From positions 1-19,471 of the forward strand of contig CAZRVU010000030.1 in the NCBI GenBank assembly GCA_964603615.1: 19,471 bases of DNA, given 5' to 3'. Under the pieces are notes generated by a model. The model was not told where the DNA came from. It saw only the letters and a list, made by a program, of their open reading frames with translations, and did no database searches. Below, piece after piece: positions 7,467-14,700 of this stretch. The stretch comes from JAAZMI01 sp964603615 (GTDB lineage: Bacteria; Bacillota; Dethiobacteria; DTU022; UBA8154). Numbering within the stretch: position 1 is the first letter of the stretch; every line of letters begins with the position of its first letter. The translations under genes were made by a program, and so were the position numbers.

Positions 7467-8243
7467 ATGATCAAAAAAATCATCCCTTGTTTGGATTTAA
7501 AAGAAGGCCGGGTGGTAAAGGGCGTAAAATTTACAGATTTTAAGGATGCCGGTGATCCAGTCGAACTAGCTGCGTATTATAACCGGTCCGGTGCAGATGA
7601 GCTTTTTTTTCTGGATATTTCAGCTTCTTTAGAGGGCAGGAAGGCGTTGTTGGGTGTCATCCGCGAGGCTGCCCGGAAAATCACCATTCCTTTTGCGGTG
7701 GGAGGCGGTATTCGCTCTTTGGAACAGATGCACGAAATATTTGAGGCCGGGGCCAAAAAAATTTCGCTGAATACCCCTGCTGTGGAAAAGCCGCAGCTCA
7801 TCCGGGAAGCGGCCAAAATTTTTGGCCGCGGGAGCATCGTTGTTTCCATTGATGCCTGTTGGAATAGGGATAAACAAGGCTGGGAGGTTTATAGCCACGG
7901 GGGGCGGAAGGCTACGGGAAGAAAAGTCCTTGACTGGGCGATCAAAGCAGAGGAGCTGGGCGCGGGGGAACTCCTGTTGACTAGCATGGATGCTGACGGC
8001 GCGCGTGACGGTTTTGATCTGCCCTTGACCAGGGCCGTAAGTGAAAAGGTGCAGATACCGGTAATTGCTTCCGGCGGTGCAGGGGAAATGGAGCATTTTG
8101 TGCGGGTTTTAACTACAGGAAAAGCCAGTGCCGCGTTGGCGGCTTCTGTCTTTCATTACAGGCGGTTTTCAGTGGGGGATTTAAAAAAATATTTAAAAAG
8201 CCAGGGTTTGGAGGTGTATTTAAGCAATGAATTCGAAGGATAA
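7467..8243 (+). CDS. hisF: Imidazole glycerol phosphate synthase, cyclase subunit
   Basis: HisF uses ammonia from the glutaminase HisH to convert PRFAR into imidazole glycerol phosphate and AICAR. It is a TIM barrel of 258 residues, with catalytic aspartates D10 in IIPCLDL and D129 in VSIDACW. VGGGIRS (78-84) and IASGGAGEMEHF form the phosphate-binding half-barrels. The segment TSMDADGARDGFDL has alanine where most HisF proteins I know have threonine (DGT). The ATG follows AAAGGGGCGG with a short gap. The 88-base gap after hisA contains an extended -10-like TGGTATTAT (7400-7408) without a good -35, so a separate promoter is uncertain. The end overlaps hisI by 17 bases. HisH is not encoded in this window. 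Confidence 0.96.
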   Translation: MIKKIIPCLDLKEGRVVKGVKFTDFKDAGDPVELAAYYNRSGADELFFLDISASLEGRKALLGVIREAARKITIPFAVGGGIRSLEQMHEIFEAGAKKISLNTPAVEKPQLIREAAKIFGRGSIVVSIDACWNRDKQGWEVYSHGGRKATGRKVLDWAIKAEELGAGELLLTSMDADGARDGFDLPLTRAVSEKVQIPVIASGGAGEMEHFVRVLTTGKASAALAASVFHYRRFSVGDLKKYLKSQGLEVYLSNEFEG

Positions 8244-8583
8244 ACCAGTCCAACTTGATGATTTGGCTTTTGATAAATATGAACTTTTGCCGGCGGTTGT
8301 TCAAGATTTTTACAACGGCGATGTTCTCATGTTGGCCTATATGAACCGGGATTCCCTGCAGAAAACTTTGGAGACGGGCCTGACCTGTTTCTGGAGCCGC
8401 AGCCGGCAAACGCTTTGGCAGAAAGGCGAAACGTCCGGTAATACGCAGGTAGTAAAAGAGATCTATTATGATTGTGATGCCGATACGCTCTTGGTTAAGG
8501 TCCAACAGAATGGTCCGGCATGCCACACCGGGCACCGTAGCTGTTTTTACCGCTCCTTGCCCTTTGAGGCCCGGCAAGACTAA
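8227..8583 (+). CDS. hisI: Phosphoribosyl-AMP cyclohydrolase
   Basis: HisI opens the adenine ring of phosphoribosyl-AMP, the third step of histidine synthesis, using zinc. The 118 residues carry the family signatures MLAYMN, FWSRSRQTLWQKGETSGN, DCDADTLLVKV and ACHTGHRSCFYR. The aspartates of DCDADT and the cysteines of the last motif are the expected metal ligands. It is the single-domain type, without the HisE pyrophosphohydrolase fused at the C-terminus, so HisE must be separate. Its start lies inside hisF (17-base overlap), with GGAGG at 8210-8214 and a 12-base gap, so the two are probably translationally coupled. It is the last gene of this operon and a probable terminator overlaps its end. 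Confidence 0.96.
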   Translation: MNSKDKPVQLDDLAFDKYELLPAVVQDFYNGDVLMLAYMNRDSLQKTLETGLTCFWSRSRQTLWQKGETSGNTQVVKEIYYDCDADTLLVKVQQNGPACHTGHRSCFYRSLPFEARQD

Positions 8584-8611
8584 AGACTAGCCGGCGGCAA
8601 TATTTTTTTTT
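8569..8611 (+). terminator. Probable terminator at the end of hisI
   Basis: GCCCGGC (8569-8575) can pair with GCCGGCGGC (8590-8598), giving seven GC pairs with a two-base bulge around a 14-base loop. A nine-T run (8603-8611) follows five bases later. The stem starts inside the hisI coding sequence, which is tolerable for a terminator. It would end the lysine-histidine transcript before the next promoters. Confidence 0.5.
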
Positions 8612-8624
8612 GGCAACGTCCCCG

Positions 8625-8654
8625 GCAGGAGAAAAAAAGTATAAAGGCGAACTC
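8625..8654 (+). promoter_or_regulatory. Candidate SigH-type promoter upstream of the HD-domain gene
   Basis: GCAGGAGAA (8625-8633) and GGCGAACTC (8646-8654) are separated by 12 bases. The SigH consensus known from Bacillus is RnAGGAWWW, 11-12 bases, RnnGAATWW. The AGGA and GAA cores and the spacing fit, with one mismatch in the first box and two in the second. SigH directs genes of the transition to stationary phase and early sporulation. If real, transcription would start near 8661, about 65 bases before the HD-domain gene. Confidence 0.45.
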
Positions 8655-8682
8655 TTATTAGATTCTTTCATATGGTTTAATT

Positions 8683-8710
8683 TTTAGAGGTTTTTTGTTA
8701 TGACTATAAT
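8683..8710 (+). promoter_or_regulatory. Candidate SigA promoter of the HD-domain gene
   Basis: TATAAT at 8705-8710 is a perfect -10 box. The best -35 is TTTAGA (8683-8688), 4 of 6 bases, with a 16-base spacer. A start near 8717 would leave only a few bases before GTG 8720 or ATG 8729, a nearly leaderless mRNA. That fits the absence of a good ribosome binding site there. Confidence 0.4.
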
Positions 8711-8728
8711 AAACAGCGGGTGTTGATC

Positions 8729-9412
8729 ATGGAAAAGGCTAGTAGTCCAAATTTAATCACCTTGCAGGAGGTGCGAGATAATCCTGCGGTGATTACCTAT
8801 TTGCGCAGGGCCAATGATAATTTAGGCGCGATTGGTTTTACAGAACATGGCCTGCGTCATGCAGATCTTGTAGCCAACACGGCACGCCGTATTTTAATTG
8901 ATCTTGGTTATGGTTTTCGAGAAGCCGAATTGGCAGCGATTGCCGGTTACCTGCATGATATTGGCAACGTGGTGGGTAGGACTCATCATTATAGTACCGG
9001 GGCTTTAATGGCTATGAATATTTTACAGACCATGAAAATGAGTGAAAAAGAAATTGCTGATATTGCTTCTGCAATTGGCAATCACGATGAGGAGTTCGGC
9101 CAGGTGGTAAGCAATATCTCTGCTGCAGTAATCCTCGCCGACAAAGCCGATGTGCATCGTTCCAGGGTCCGTAACCGTGATTTTACCCGGTTCGATATTC
9201 ACGACCGTGTCAATTATGCCGTGCAAGAGGCGAATCTGCTGATCGACACGCAACAAAAAAATATTACCCTACAATTGACGATCGATACCTATATTTGCAG
9301 GGTGATGGAGTATTTTGAAATATTTCTTTCCCGGATGATTCTTTGCCGCCGGGCCGCCGATTATCTTTCGGCTTGTTTCGCCCTGGTGATTAATGAGATA
9401 CAGTTGCTTTAA
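8729..9412 (+). CDS. HD-domain phosphohydrolase of unknown substrate
   Basis: This 227-residue soluble protein has the metal-binding HD fold. Visible candidate ligands in order are H44 in GLRHA, H76-D77 in LHDIGN, H86-H87 in THHYS, H119-D120 in NHDEE and D138 in LADKAD. The H-HD-H-H-D order is that of HD proteins with two metals, such as several phosphodiesterases and nucleotide phosphohydrolases. There is no membrane segment or partner domain that would name a substrate. I chose the ATG at 8729; an in-frame GTG at 8720 is equally possible because neither has a clear binding site. Two candidate promoters lie just upstream, and secD follows after 53 bases, so it may lead the secDF operon. What it acts on cannot be told from the sequence. 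Confidence 0.8.
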   Translation: MEKASSPNLITLQEVRDNPAVITYLRRANDNLGAIGFTEHGLRHADLVANTARRILIDLGYGFREAELAAIAGYLHDIGNVVGRTHHYSTGALMAMNILQTMKMSEKEIADIASAIGNHDEEFGQVVSNISAAVILADKADVHRSRVRNRDFTRFDIHDRVNYAVQEANLLIDTQQKNITLQLTIDTYICRVMEYFEIFLSRMILCRRAADYLSACFALVINEIQLL

Positions 9413-9465
9413 AATTATTTTTTGGAGTTTATAAGGAGAGGTTCCGGACAGGAGGGGAAAAGGTA

Positions 9466-10698
9466 TTGAAAAAACGTAGGAGGACAAGCCCCCTTATTTT
9501 TGTGCTCGTTTCATTGTTGCTGATTACTGCTTCGCTTTTATTTTTAGCCAACTGGCAGCGATATTTAAAGAAAGGGTTAGACCTGGCGGGCGGTGTCTAT
9601 GTCCTATTGGAAGCGCAGTCCTCGGCAGATGTTGAAGCGGATCGCGACGCCATTCAGCGTTCGATGACCATTATCCGCAATAGAATCGACGAGTTAGGCG
9701 TGACTGAACCGGTGATGCAGCCCGAGGGAGAAAGACGCATCCGCATAGAGCTGCCGGGTCTGAAAGATCAGGCCCAGGCAATGGAGGTTATTGGTAGAAC
9801 AGCCCTTTTGACTTTTGTGAACCCCGAGGGTGAGGTATTACTCACGGGGGCAGATTTAAAAACAGCTTATTTTACTCGCGGGCAGTATAGCGAGCCGGAG
9901 GTGGCCCTCGAATTCGATGCCAGTGGGAAAGATAAATTTGCCAGTGCTACGGAAAAATACTTGGGTGAGATTATTGCTATTTTCCTTGATGAAGAGCTTG
10001 TTTCTGCCCCCAAGGTTCAAAGCGTGATCAAAGATGGCAAAGCCGTTATTACCGGTATCCCCACTGCAGAAGAGGCTAGCAATATTGCCTTGATGCTTCG
10101 TTCCGGTGCACTTCCCGTAGAACTTGTAGAGCTGGAAACCCGCTCAGTGGGACCTGTGTTGGGCGAAGACGCTCTGGAACTAAGTTTTAAGGCGGGGATT
10201 TTCGGTTTATTCCTCGCAGTGGTCTTTATGCTTTACTATTATCGTTTTGCCGGGCTGGTTGCTGATATCAGCCTAATGGTTTATATTGCACTTGTCTTTT
10301 TAATTTTAGCGATTTTGAAGACAACCCTGACATTGCCCGGTATTGCCGGCTTAATTCTTTCCATCGGTATGGCAGTTGATGCCAATGTCCTTATTTTTGA
10401 GCGGGTGAAAGAAGAGCTGCAAGTTGGCAAAACATCCCTTAGCGCAGTCAATGCTGGTTTTGAACGGGCCTGGGCCGCTATTTTGGATGCCAATATAACG
10501 ACGATCATTGCCGCGCTGGTCCTCTTTATTGTGGCTAGCGGCTCCGTGCGGGGGTTTGCGCTGGTGCTTTTAACCGGTATTCTTTGCAGTATGTTTTCAG
10601 CAATATTTTTAACCAGGTTTTTGTTGCGCATGGCAGTTCGTTCCCAGTTAATCAAAAGTCCGGCCCACCTTGGCTTCAGGGGGTGTAAAGGTGAATAA
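9466..10698 (+). CDS. secD: Protein translocase subunit SecD
   Basis: SecD works with SecF in the membrane, using the proton gradient to help complete export of proteins pushed through SecYEG by SecA. The 410 residues show a first membrane helix at about 9-28, the signature GLDLAGGVYVLLE (37-49), and a large external domain including IAIFLDEELVSAPKV. A C-terminal block of about five helices contains SIGMAVDANVLIFERVKEE. This short form is typical of clostridia, whereas Bacillus has a fused SecDF. The TTG start follows AGGAGGGG (9450-9457) by 8 bases. The end overlaps secF by 8 bases, so the two subunits are probably co-translated. Confidence 0.97.
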   Translation: MKKRRRTSPLIFVLVSLLLITASLLFLANWQRYLKKGLDLAGGVYVLLEAQSSADVEADRDAIQRSMTIIRNRIDELGVTEPVMQPEGERRIRIELPGLKDQAQAMEVIGRTALLTFVNPEGEVLLTGADLKTAYFTRGQYSEPEVALEFDASGKDKFASATEKYLGEIIAIFLDEELVSAPKVQSVIKDGKAVITGIPTAEEASNIALMLRSGALPVELVELETRSVGPVLGEDALELSFKAGIFGLFLAVVFMLYYYRFAGLVADISLMVYIALVFLILAILKTTLTLPGIAGLILSIGMAVDANVLIFERVKEELQVGKTSLSAVNAGFERAWAAILDANITTIIAALVLFIVASGSVRGFALVLLTGILCSMFSAIFLTRFLLRMAVRSQLIKSPAHLGFRGCKGE

Positions 10699-11614
10699 AT
10701 TTAATTTTCCTTTTGTACAGTTCCGGCGCACTGCTTTTATTATTGCGGCTGTGATCATCGTTGCCGGGATAGTATCGCTGTCTTTAAACAATTTGAACAT
10801 GGGTATAGATTTTTCAGAAGGGACAATTTTACAGCTACGGTTGGCTAAAGGATATCAAATGGAAGAAGTGCGTGCCGTTCTTTCTCCTTTTGGCTTGGAC
10901 GGTGTACCCCTGCAGCGGGCCGGGCGTGAGGGGTTTACAGAAGGAAGTGAGGTGGTAATCAAGGCACCCTACCTGGTGGAGGCACAAAGAAAAGAGATTC
11001 TTGCCGCCTTTCAGGAACGCTGGCCGGAGATGACCACCGGGGATATCCTGCGGGTGGAAAATGTGGGGGCCACTATCGGGCGGGAGCTGACCAGGGAAGC
11101 CTTTTACGCTCTTTTGCTGGCGGCAGCCGGCATGGTCCTCTACATTACGTTCCGTTTTGAATTTAAATTTGCCCTTTCTGCTATTTTAGCCTTGCTTTTT
11201 GATGTTTTTACCGTGCTAACTGTTTTTTCCCTTTTTAAAATAGAGGTAAACAGCCCTTTTATTGCAGCAATTTTAACCATTGTCGGCTACTCGATCAATG
11301 ATACTATCGTTATTTTTGATCGTATCCGCGAAAATATTAAAAAGTATGGACGCAAAAAACCCCTGGCAATGGTGGTTAATGAAAGCATTAATGAAAGTTT
11401 GGTCCGTTCTATCAATACTTCTTTTACTACCCTGGTGGTTTTAGTTTCTCTTTTTGTAGCTTTTAATTATTTTGTGGGCGGCATGGACTTAAAAGCGTTT
11501 GCCTTGGCTTTATTAATTGGGGTTGTTTCTGGCACTTGTTCTTCAATTTTTATTGCCGCTCCTTTATGGTTTGCCTGGCAGCCGCCAGATAAAAGGCAAA
11601 AAAAACCGGCCTAG
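10691..11614 (+). CDS. secF: Protein translocase subunit SecF
   Basis: SecF is the membrane partner of SecD. The GTG at 10691 gives VNKFNFPFVQFRRTAF as the start and follows AGGGGG (10678-10683) by 7 bases. An in-frame TTG at 10670 has no binding site. The 307 residues include one N-terminal helix, the signature NMGIDFSEGTILQL, a periplasm-side loop domain, and a C-terminal helix bundle with ILTIVGYSINDTIVIFDRIREN. The last codons (QKKPA) sit over an A-run and a GC palindrome that on the minus strand has the shape of a terminator. The gene after it, 67 bases on, is a small membrane protein. Confidence 0.96.
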   Translation: MNKFNFPFVQFRRTAFIIAAVIIVAGIVSLSLNNLNMGIDFSEGTILQLRLAKGYQMEEVRAVLSPFGLDGVPLQRAGREGFTEGSEVVIKAPYLVEAQRKEILAAFQERWPEMTTGDILRVENVGATIGRELTREAFYALLLAAAGMVLYITFRFEFKFALSAILALLFDVFTVLTVFSLFKIEVNSPFIAAILTIVGYSINDTIVIFDRIRENIKKYGRKKPLAMVVNESINESLVRSINTSFTTLVVLVSLFVAFNYFVGGMDLKAFALALLIGVVSGTCSSIFIAAPLWFAWQPPDKRQKKPA

Positions 11615-11681
11615 GCCCGGTGTAAAAATGCGGCAAGCAAATTGCCTATTTTATGGCAAATCGTGGAAGGGATGCTTTAAA

Positions 11682-12041
11682 ATGGTTCGCTTTAATGTTG
11701 TTTTAGCGCTTATTTTTTTAATTCTGTTTACTGTTTTTGCTTTTGTTAACAATCAAATAGTAGAAATTAATTATCTTTTTGGTGATATGAAATTATCTGC
11801 TGTTCTCGTTATTCTAGGTTCGGCTGTACTGGGGGCGCTGGTTGTCTTTATACTTGGCCTTGTTAAAAACATTCAGGACAAAATGAAGTTACGAACCTTA
11901 AATCACAAAGTGAAGGATTTACAAGATAGATTACAGGTGATAGAAAAGGAACGGGATGATCTTTTAATGCGGACTGGCCGGTTGCAGGAGGCAAATTCTG
12001 CCGCAAAGCAGGTCGATCCTGTTGATAAAAAAGAAAATTAA
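11682..12041 (+). CDS. Small LapA-domain (DUF1049-like) membrane protein
   Basis: The 119-residue protein has two membrane helices (about 5-22 and 38-63) joined by a short loop with NNQIVEINYLFG. A charged, heptad-rich helix (about 65-105) follows that should form a coiled coil in the cytoplasm. This two-helix plus coiled-coil plan, and the phrase FAFVNNQIVEINYLFG, fit the LapA domain family. In Gram-negative bacteria LapA acts with LapB in lipopolysaccharide assembly. A monoderm relative would have another role, which is not known to me. The ATG follows GGAAGGG (11665-11671) by 10 bases. It sits between secF and recJ and probably shares their transcript. Confidence 0.75.
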   Translation: MVRFNVVLALIFLILFTVFAFVNNQIVEINYLFGDMKLSAVLVILGSAVLGALVVFILGLVKNIQDKMKLRTLNHKVKDLQDRLQVIEKERDDLLMRTGRLQEANSAAKQVDPVDKKEN

Positions 12042-12143
12042 GTGAACGGGGCGCCAGGAAATGCTCTCTCTTTCCAAGAAAACTGCTGGCCAGGAAGGGA
12101 CACAAAATCGATAGTAGGCGGAATCGGAGGAAAAACAAAGACA

Positions 12144-14612
12144 TTGAGAAATATAAACGAAATAAAACAACCGCCCTTACGGAAATGGCGTTTGTTTTCG
12201 CAGGAGGCGGAACAATGTGCCCGGTTATCCCGTGAACTAAAGCTTCCGCAGCCGGCGGTGCAGGTGTTACTGAATAGGGGAATAAGCAGTGTAGAAGAAG
12301 GGAAAGCATTTCTGTGTCCCGATCTTGCACAGCTTCATCCCCCTTTTTCTATGCAAGATATGGATCGTGCCGTGCAAACTATTATCTCTGCTCTTCACCA
12401 GGGAAAACGTATTGCTGTTTATGGTGATTACGATGTGGACGGAGCTGCTGCTGCGGCTCTTTTATTTTCCCTGTTGCAAGAATTGGGCGGTGATGTACAG
12501 GTTTACCTGCCCAGTCGTTTGGAGGAAGGGTACGGCTTGCATTGTGGTGCGCTGGATTTTTTACGGGAGCAGGGTGTTGCCCTTCTCATTACGGTGGATT
12601 GCGGTATTAGCAATGTTAATGAGGTAGATTATGCCCACAAATTGGGCCTGGAGGTAGTCATTACAGACCATCACCAGCCTGCAGATGTTTTGCCGGCAGC
12701 CAGTGCTGTGCTAGATCCTTGGCGCGGGGACTGTGCGTATCCTTTTCCGGCGCTTTGTGGTACAGGCGTTGCCTTCAAATTGGGGCAGGCTTTGTGCAGT
12801 CAACTGGGGGTAGAAGAAAAAATATGGGAGTACCTCGACCTTGTGGCCCTGGCAACGGTAGCCGATGTGGTGCCCTTACAAGGGGAGAACCGTGTGCTGG
12901 TGTCATTTGGTTTACAACAGATGGGGGAAGCCTTGCGACCGGGCTTGGAGGCAATCCGGGCAGTGGCCGGCCTAAAGAAAAAAATAATTACAGCAGAAGA
13001 AATTGCCTATATCATTGCGCCCCGGCTCAACGCGGCCGGGCGGATGGGTGATGCGACGCGTGCTGTCGAACTGCTCATGGCCAGGGAGAAAGAAGGGGCT
13101 TACTTGCTGGCCCAGGAACTGCAAGCTGAAAATAAACGTCGCCAAGCGCTGGAGGCGAAAATTGTCAAAGAAGCTTCAACGTTGGTGCTGTCAGAGCCGC
13201 CGGAAAAAATTGGCCAGGATTTTTTGCTTTTAGCGAGTGAACAATGGCATCCTGGTGTTTTGGGGATAGTAGCCAGCCGCCTGGCCGAACGGTTTAACCG
13301 GCCGGTAATGCTCATTGCCTTGGAAAAGGGGATAGGTCAAGGCTCCGGAAGGAGCTTTGGCGATTTTGACCTGGAGAAGGCTCTTAGACAGTATAGTGCA
13401 ATGCTACAGGGATTTGGCGGGCATCCCGGGGCAGCCGGGATAACGATTATTGAGGAAAACATACCCCTACTGCGGGAAAAGCTGGATATCCTGGCCAGGG
13501 ATTATTATGGCGAAGAAGGCCCCACAGCTACTTTGTCCCTGGATGCCTTGCTGGAAGCAAAGGACGTTACGCCAGAACTGGTGCGTGTGTTGCAGCAATT
13601 GGAACCCTTTGGCTATGGCAACCCGCCTCCTCTTTTTTGGGGGAAAAAATGGTTGCTGCAGCACAAAAGAGAGGTGGGCAAGGGCGGGCAGCACTTGCAA
13701 TTAGGCCTGCAAAAAAAAGATTTATCTTTTGCGGGAATAAGTTTTAATGGGAAAACTAAACTGCCGCTGCTTATTTCCGGGCAGGAAATAGATTTGGCTT
13801 TCAGCATTTCTTTTGACGAATGGAAAGGCAACGATGCCCTGCAGTTGGAGGTATTAGATTGCCTGTCTGTTGCCGAATACAGGAAAAATAATGGTTTGAG
13901 CCTGATTGATTGCCGTGGTTTTAAAAGGAAAACGGACTATATTAAGGAGCTTTGGAACCGGGGTATGGGGATGTTAATTCTAGTAAATACAGTAAAACGC
14001 CGGCAACAACTGGCAAAATATTTTGCCGGTATGCCAGGCATTAATTTTAGCCACCAGGGCGCTTGGCCCCCGGGCGAGTTACCGGAGATGCCGGGCCACC
14101 TGGTGCTTTATGATCTGCCTTTGGGTGAAAAAAAGTTAAAAAATCTTTTGGCCCGCCTGCAAGCCATGAATCAAAAAAATAAGGATCTGACCATCCATTT
14201 GCTTTATGATTACCGGGATTACCAGGAAAACCTAAAACTTCTCGGAGCTACTGTGCCCGCCTTTTTCTCTATGGAGCAGGTCTATTTCTTCTTGCAAAAA
14301 AATGTAGGCCCCCGGAATATTGTTTCCTGGGAAAAAGCAATTCCCAAATTGCAAAAAACGCTTCCTTTCCCCGTTACGGAACACCTGCTTAAAAAAAGCA
14401 TGGAAATTTTTGCCGAAGCCCTTTATTTGGAATTAAATGAACAGGGGATTTTTTTAAAACGTCAGGTTCATGACTTCTGTTCGTTGCATAAAGATTTGTC
14501 TGGCGTTCAAGCTTTTTGTTTGGAAAGGGATAAATGGAAATGTGCTCTTGCCTGGCAGCATTATTTATTGGAAACCGCGGGAAAGAAAATACTAGGTTTC
14601 TTAAGCAACTAA
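12144..14612 (+). CDS. recJ: Single-stranded-DNA-specific exonuclease RecJ
   Basis: RecJ degrades single-stranded DNA 5' to 3' in recombination and mismatch and base excision repair. The DHH phosphoesterase motifs are present: VYGDYDVDG (93-101), VDCGIS (151-156), TDHHQP (174-179), and PRLNAAGRMGD further on. The DHHA1 motif GGHPGAAG begins at 425. The 822 residues include a tail of about 250 residues after the nuclease core, as in other Firmicutes RecJ proteins. I chose the TTG at 12144 because GGAGG (12126-12130) lies upstream and the family homology starts at about KWRLFSQ. The gap of 13 bases is rather long. The frame is open from GTG 12042, but those residues look unrelated to RecJ. Confidence 0.93.
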   Translation: MRNINEIKQPPLRKWRLFSQEAEQCARLSRELKLPQPAVQVLLNRGISSVEEGKAFLCPDLAQLHPPFSMQDMDRAVQTIISALHQGKRIAVYGDYDVDGAAAAALLFSLLQELGGDVQVYLPSRLEEGYGLHCGALDFLREQGVALLITVDCGISNVNEVDYAHKLGLEVVITDHHQPADVLPAASAVLDPWRGDCAYPFPALCGTGVAFKLGQALCSQLGVEEKIWEYLDLVALATVADVVPLQGENRVLVSFGLQQMGEALRPGLEAIRAVAGLKKKIITAEEIAYIIAPRLNAAGRMGDATRAVELLMAREKEGAYLLAQELQAENKRRQALEAKIVKEASTLVLSEPPEKIGQDFLLLASEQWHPGVLGIVASRLAERFNRPVMLIALEKGIGQGSGRSFGDFDLEKALRQYSAMLQGFGGHPGAAGITIIEENIPLLREKLDILARDYYGEEGPTATLSLDALLEAKDVTPELVRVLQQLEPFGYGNPPPLFWGKKWLLQHKREVGKGGQHLQLGLQKKDLSFAGISFNGKTKLPLLISGQEIDLAFSISFDEWKGNDALQLEVLDCLSVAEYRKNNGLSLIDCRGFKRKTDYIKELWNRGMGMLILVNTVKRRQQLAKYFAGMPGINFSHQGAWPPGELPEMPGHLVLYDLPLGEKKLKNLLARLQAMNQKNKDLTIHLLYDYRDYQENLKLLGATVPAFFSMEQVYFFLQKNVGPRNIVSWEKAIPKLQKTLPFPVTEHLLKKSMEIFAEALYLELNEQGIFLKRQVHDFCSLHKDLSGVQAFCLERDKWKCALAWQHYLLETAGKKILGFLSN

Positions 14613-14617
14613 GCGCC

Positions 14618-14646
14618 TTTACTCCTCGTGAAACATAATTTATACT
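14618..14646 (+). promoter_or_regulatory. Candidate SigA promoter of relA-dtd
   Basis: TTTACT (14618-14623) and TATACT (14641-14646) match the -35 and -10 boxes at 4 of 6 and 5 of 6 bases with a 17-base spacer. A start near 14653 leaves a leader of about 48 bases before the relA ATG. It lies right after the recJ stop. Confidence 0.5.
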
Positions 14647-14700
14647 ATAAAGTAAGGTTTATATTGTTAAAGGCTATCTTATAAGGTCGGGGTGTAACAA

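Noticed and set aside
12056..12085. Possible second SigH promoter before recJ (AGGAAAT then AAGAAAAC)
   Set aside because: The spacing fits, but the -10 lacks GAAT and both purine positions mismatch; too weak.
12042..12143. In-frame upstream extension of recJ from a GTG
   Set aside because: These 34 residues look unlike RecJ and lack a binding site, while TTG 12144 has one at GGAGG 12126-12130.
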